DNA from: Isoetes engelmannii
Taxonomy: Eukaryota > Streptophyta > Lycopodiopsida > Isoetales > Isoetaceae
DNA length: 32,764 bases
NCBI GenBank assembly: GCA_011763485.2
Contig: JAANSK020270380.1
Span: forward strand, 1 to 32,764
Direction of reading: 5' to 3'
In this document: positions 30,699-32,764 of the stretch, in pieces
Layout: each line of letters begins with the position of its first letter
Numbering within the stretch: the first letter of the stretch is position 1
The notes under the pieces: model-generated
Database searches by the model: none
Seen by the model: the letters and a program-made list of their open reading frames with translations, nothing else
What the model was told of the DNA's origin: nothing
Made by a program: the position numbers and the translations under genes

Positions 30699-30981
30699 AT
30701 ACTTCTTGTGCCTGAATGACCATTCGGGACGCATTGTTGGGATGGAAATAGCGCCTTTAGTGCTATTAGAACAATAAAAACGCATACAAGAATGACCAGA
30801 CGCATTGTTGGGATGGAAATAGCTCCTTTAGTGCTATTAGAATGATAAAAATGCATACAAGAATGGTCATTCAGGACGCGTTCTTGGGATGGAAACAATG
30901 CTTGTTGACATCCCAAGAATGCTTCCTAGATGGTCATTTCAAGCAATTTGTTTCAGTTCAATTATTACGTTTTGAGCATTA
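30699..30981 (+). repeat. 283-bp direct repeat, copy 2
   Basis: Second copy of the repeat at 30281-30563. The 135-bp sequence between the copies is unrelated to the unit. The end of copy 2 abuts the decayed ORF starting near 31000. Confidence 0.95.
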
Positions 30982-30999
30982 GGAGAAAAAAGGCGCCGC

Positions 31000-31565
<566 letters not shown>

Positions 31566-31814
31566 TAAGCCAATGCATCAGCCAGAAATCCCCTATCAAG
31601 ACCCTTTGAAATCTTATTTAAGGCATGCAAAAAAAAAAAAATATTCATTGCCACATTTGTAATGCTTACCTCCAAATAAATTTATTGATGGCCTTCTAGT
31701 GGTTGTGCTTACCTTGGCTCTGTCATGTTTAAAACATGCACCAGAAATTAGAGTTAGAAGCTGCATCAGGTTCAAAATTTCATTACATACCCACAAATGC
31801 AAGCTATAACAAAC

Positions 31815-31954
31815 CTTGAACTGGATACCTTGGATATAGCTTCTATGGAATGTCATATAACTTTTTTATCATTCTCTTCCCCTGGAGCATACATAAGACC
31901 ACAGACTGGGCATCCCTTATGTGAGATGTCTGCTTGGACAACATCAAGAAAATA
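31815..31954 (-). pseudogene. CTF7/ECO1 (cohesin acetyltransferase) zinc-finger exon, frameshifted
   Basis: On the minus strand, after an acceptor-like GTTACAG, the frame reads YFLDVVQADISHKGCPVCGL and MYAPGEENDKK, then, shifted by one base, TFHRSYIQGIQFK followed by a donor-like GTTTGT. This is the C2H2 zinc-finger region of ECO1/CTF7, which acetylates SMC3 to set up sister-chromatid cohesion (plant form: QFHLDLGQSDF ... CSICGFKYTPGDE ... FHKNYTYGIQFKG). The frameshift falls exactly where the first zinc-ligand His should be. No acetyltransferase-domain exon was found downstream. It lies in the same orientation as, and 250 bp beyond, the symplekin fragment: a captured or broken exon, not a gene. 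Confidence 0.75.
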
Positions 31955-32203
31955 CTGTAACAGTGTACATGGATGGAGTATGCTCAGGAACTTTGTTGAC
32001 ATAAGTAATGGTTTGATACTTCATTTTTGCAAGGCAGTCATCTTCATTGGTTTGCTCAGCCAACAAAGACAATCTCCCTCTTTGTAATTTGAGCATAGAG
32101 AATCTGAAGTTTTTCTGCAGGGATTTCATCCACCGAAGCCATTTTTCAATTACATTACAAAATTTAATATGATATATTGATAAAGAGAAGGAGATAATAG
32201 TAC

Positions 32204-32680
32204 CTTTTTTGGGCAGGTATTGAAATTGACACAATCAAAATTTGCTTTCAAGTTACTCAAGCCTATTTCCTCTATGACTCTGATATTACCGAAGAGCAAT
32301 CAGCTATATTCAATTGCTCCATGAAAATCTTGTTTGCAAACAGGTTTCAAAATTTCCAAAACCAACGATCAGAACAATGCATGCCTTGTCTAGAAAAGAT
32401 ACGATATGCTCGTTGCTCAAATATTACAGATTAACAAATTTCGACATCCATATTTTTCATAACTTTCATTCACCAACTTACTCTACAAGATATTTACGTA
32501 CAGGACTCCCAAGTTCACTCTGCAGTTCCATGAGATGGGGTATGAACTCCAGCAATACCATGGTTCCTTGTATAAAATAAGCTCTTTAAGAACCTTTAAG
32601 TTATCCACTTTAGCTGATGTATCAGACTGAAGTTTTGCCTCGTTAAGCAATCCAATTGCATGGTTGCTAATTTCATCCAT
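32204..32680 (-). pseudogene. Symplekin (ESP4/PTA1-like) 5' fragment, frameshifted
   Basis: ATG at 32680 opens MDEISNHAIGLLNEAKLQSD and then AKVDNLKVLKELILYKEP, the first HEAT-like repeat of symplekin, a scaffold of the mRNA cleavage and polyadenylation machinery. A one-base shift at about 32565 moves the next part, LLEFIPHLMELQSELGSPVR followed by KYLVE, to another frame. The exon ends at a perfect donor (GA|GTAAGT, 32481). After a 202-bp gap an acceptor (ATATCAG) starts VIEEIGLSNLK, which joins in phase and matches the plant form (IEIIEEVGL). Similarity then ends, near a donor-like site at 32203. So only the first exon or two of the gene are here, broken by a frameshift. An assembly error at the indel cannot be excluded. 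Confidence 0.75.
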
Positions 32681-32682
32681 CT

Positions 32683-32731
32683 GTGACGACCATACAGATA
32701 TTGTACAGATATTGTACAATACGGTCGTCAC
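32683..32731. repeat. Short inverted repeat next to the symplekin fragment
   Basis: GTGACGACC (32683-32691) and GGTCGTCAC (32723-32731) are exact reverse complements. The spacer contains a small tandem repeat of AGATATTGTAC. It starts two bases beyond the symplekin ATG, where leader sequence would be expected, and could mark a transposon terminus or junction. Confidence 0.7.
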
Positions 32732-32764
32732 ACGGACATCATGCATGGCGACACCTTGCTTCAT

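Overview
The window is nuclear DNA of a land plant. It carries a PLS-class pentatricopeptide-repeat (PPR) gene, a dirigent gene, a five-exon cytosolic ribosomal protein eL43 (RPL37A) gene with plant-type GT-AG introns and a telo-box leader, and a broken plant PLAT-stress gene. The rest is AT-rich and dominated by decayed transposable elements. A large, repeat-rich genome such as a fern's would fit, but nothing seen here fixes the species.

Layout. From 1 to 4.52 kb, two CpG-rich ACGT/GCGACGT clusters (1-130 and about 4.15-4.52 kb) look like subterminal repeats of a CACTA-type DNA transposon. Between them, on the minus strand, lie an exon-like fragment of porphobilinogen deaminase (about 0.5 kb), an unidentified two-exon model (1.76-2.02 kb) and a fold-back (3.07-3.17 kb). 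From 4.56 to 6.86 kb are a LINE remnant, a decayed Mutator-like (MULE) transposase C-terminus, and a 5'-truncated LINE end with poly(A) and a possible short target duplication. At 7.37-7.79 kb there is a TATA box and a small two-helix membrane protein gene. A block of three tandem-repeat families fills 9.37-10.0 kb.

The PPR gene occupies 12.15-14.23 kb on the minus strand. An upstream first exon splices in frame onto the long ORF, and the 3' UTR probably contains an intron. Fold-backs and about 105-bp tandem duplications lie beyond its 5' end (14.3-15.2 kb). A 35-bp perfect palindrome sits at 15.56-15.64 kb, and clusters of GAAACCTAG motifs bracket 15.7-17.1 kb. LINE pieces lie at 18.77-19.34 and 20.05-20.54 kb. 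The dirigent gene is at 20.74-21.28 kb (minus) with its own TATA box. A longer decayed LINE (reverse transcriptase to poly(A)) covers 24.05-25.93 kb.

The right part holds RPL37A (27.81-28.43 kb, plus strand), a PLAT-domain pseudogene (29.14-29.74 kb), a perfect 68-bp tandem duplication and a 283-bp direct repeat (30.0-31.0 kb), a decayed ORF of probable transposon origin (31.0-31.56 kb), and gene fragments on the minus strand: the start of symplekin (32.20-32.68 kb) and the zinc-finger exon of the cohesin acetyltransferase CTF7/ECO1 (31.82-31.95 kb). Each of the last two has a one-base frameshift.

The apparently functional genes (PPR, dirigent, RPL37A, perhaps the small membrane protein) have no evident shared pathway. 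They are islands between mobile elements. The main theme is gene-fragment accumulation: pieces of host genes (PBG deaminase, symplekin, CTF7) lie outside their normal contexts, and a PLAT gene is broken.
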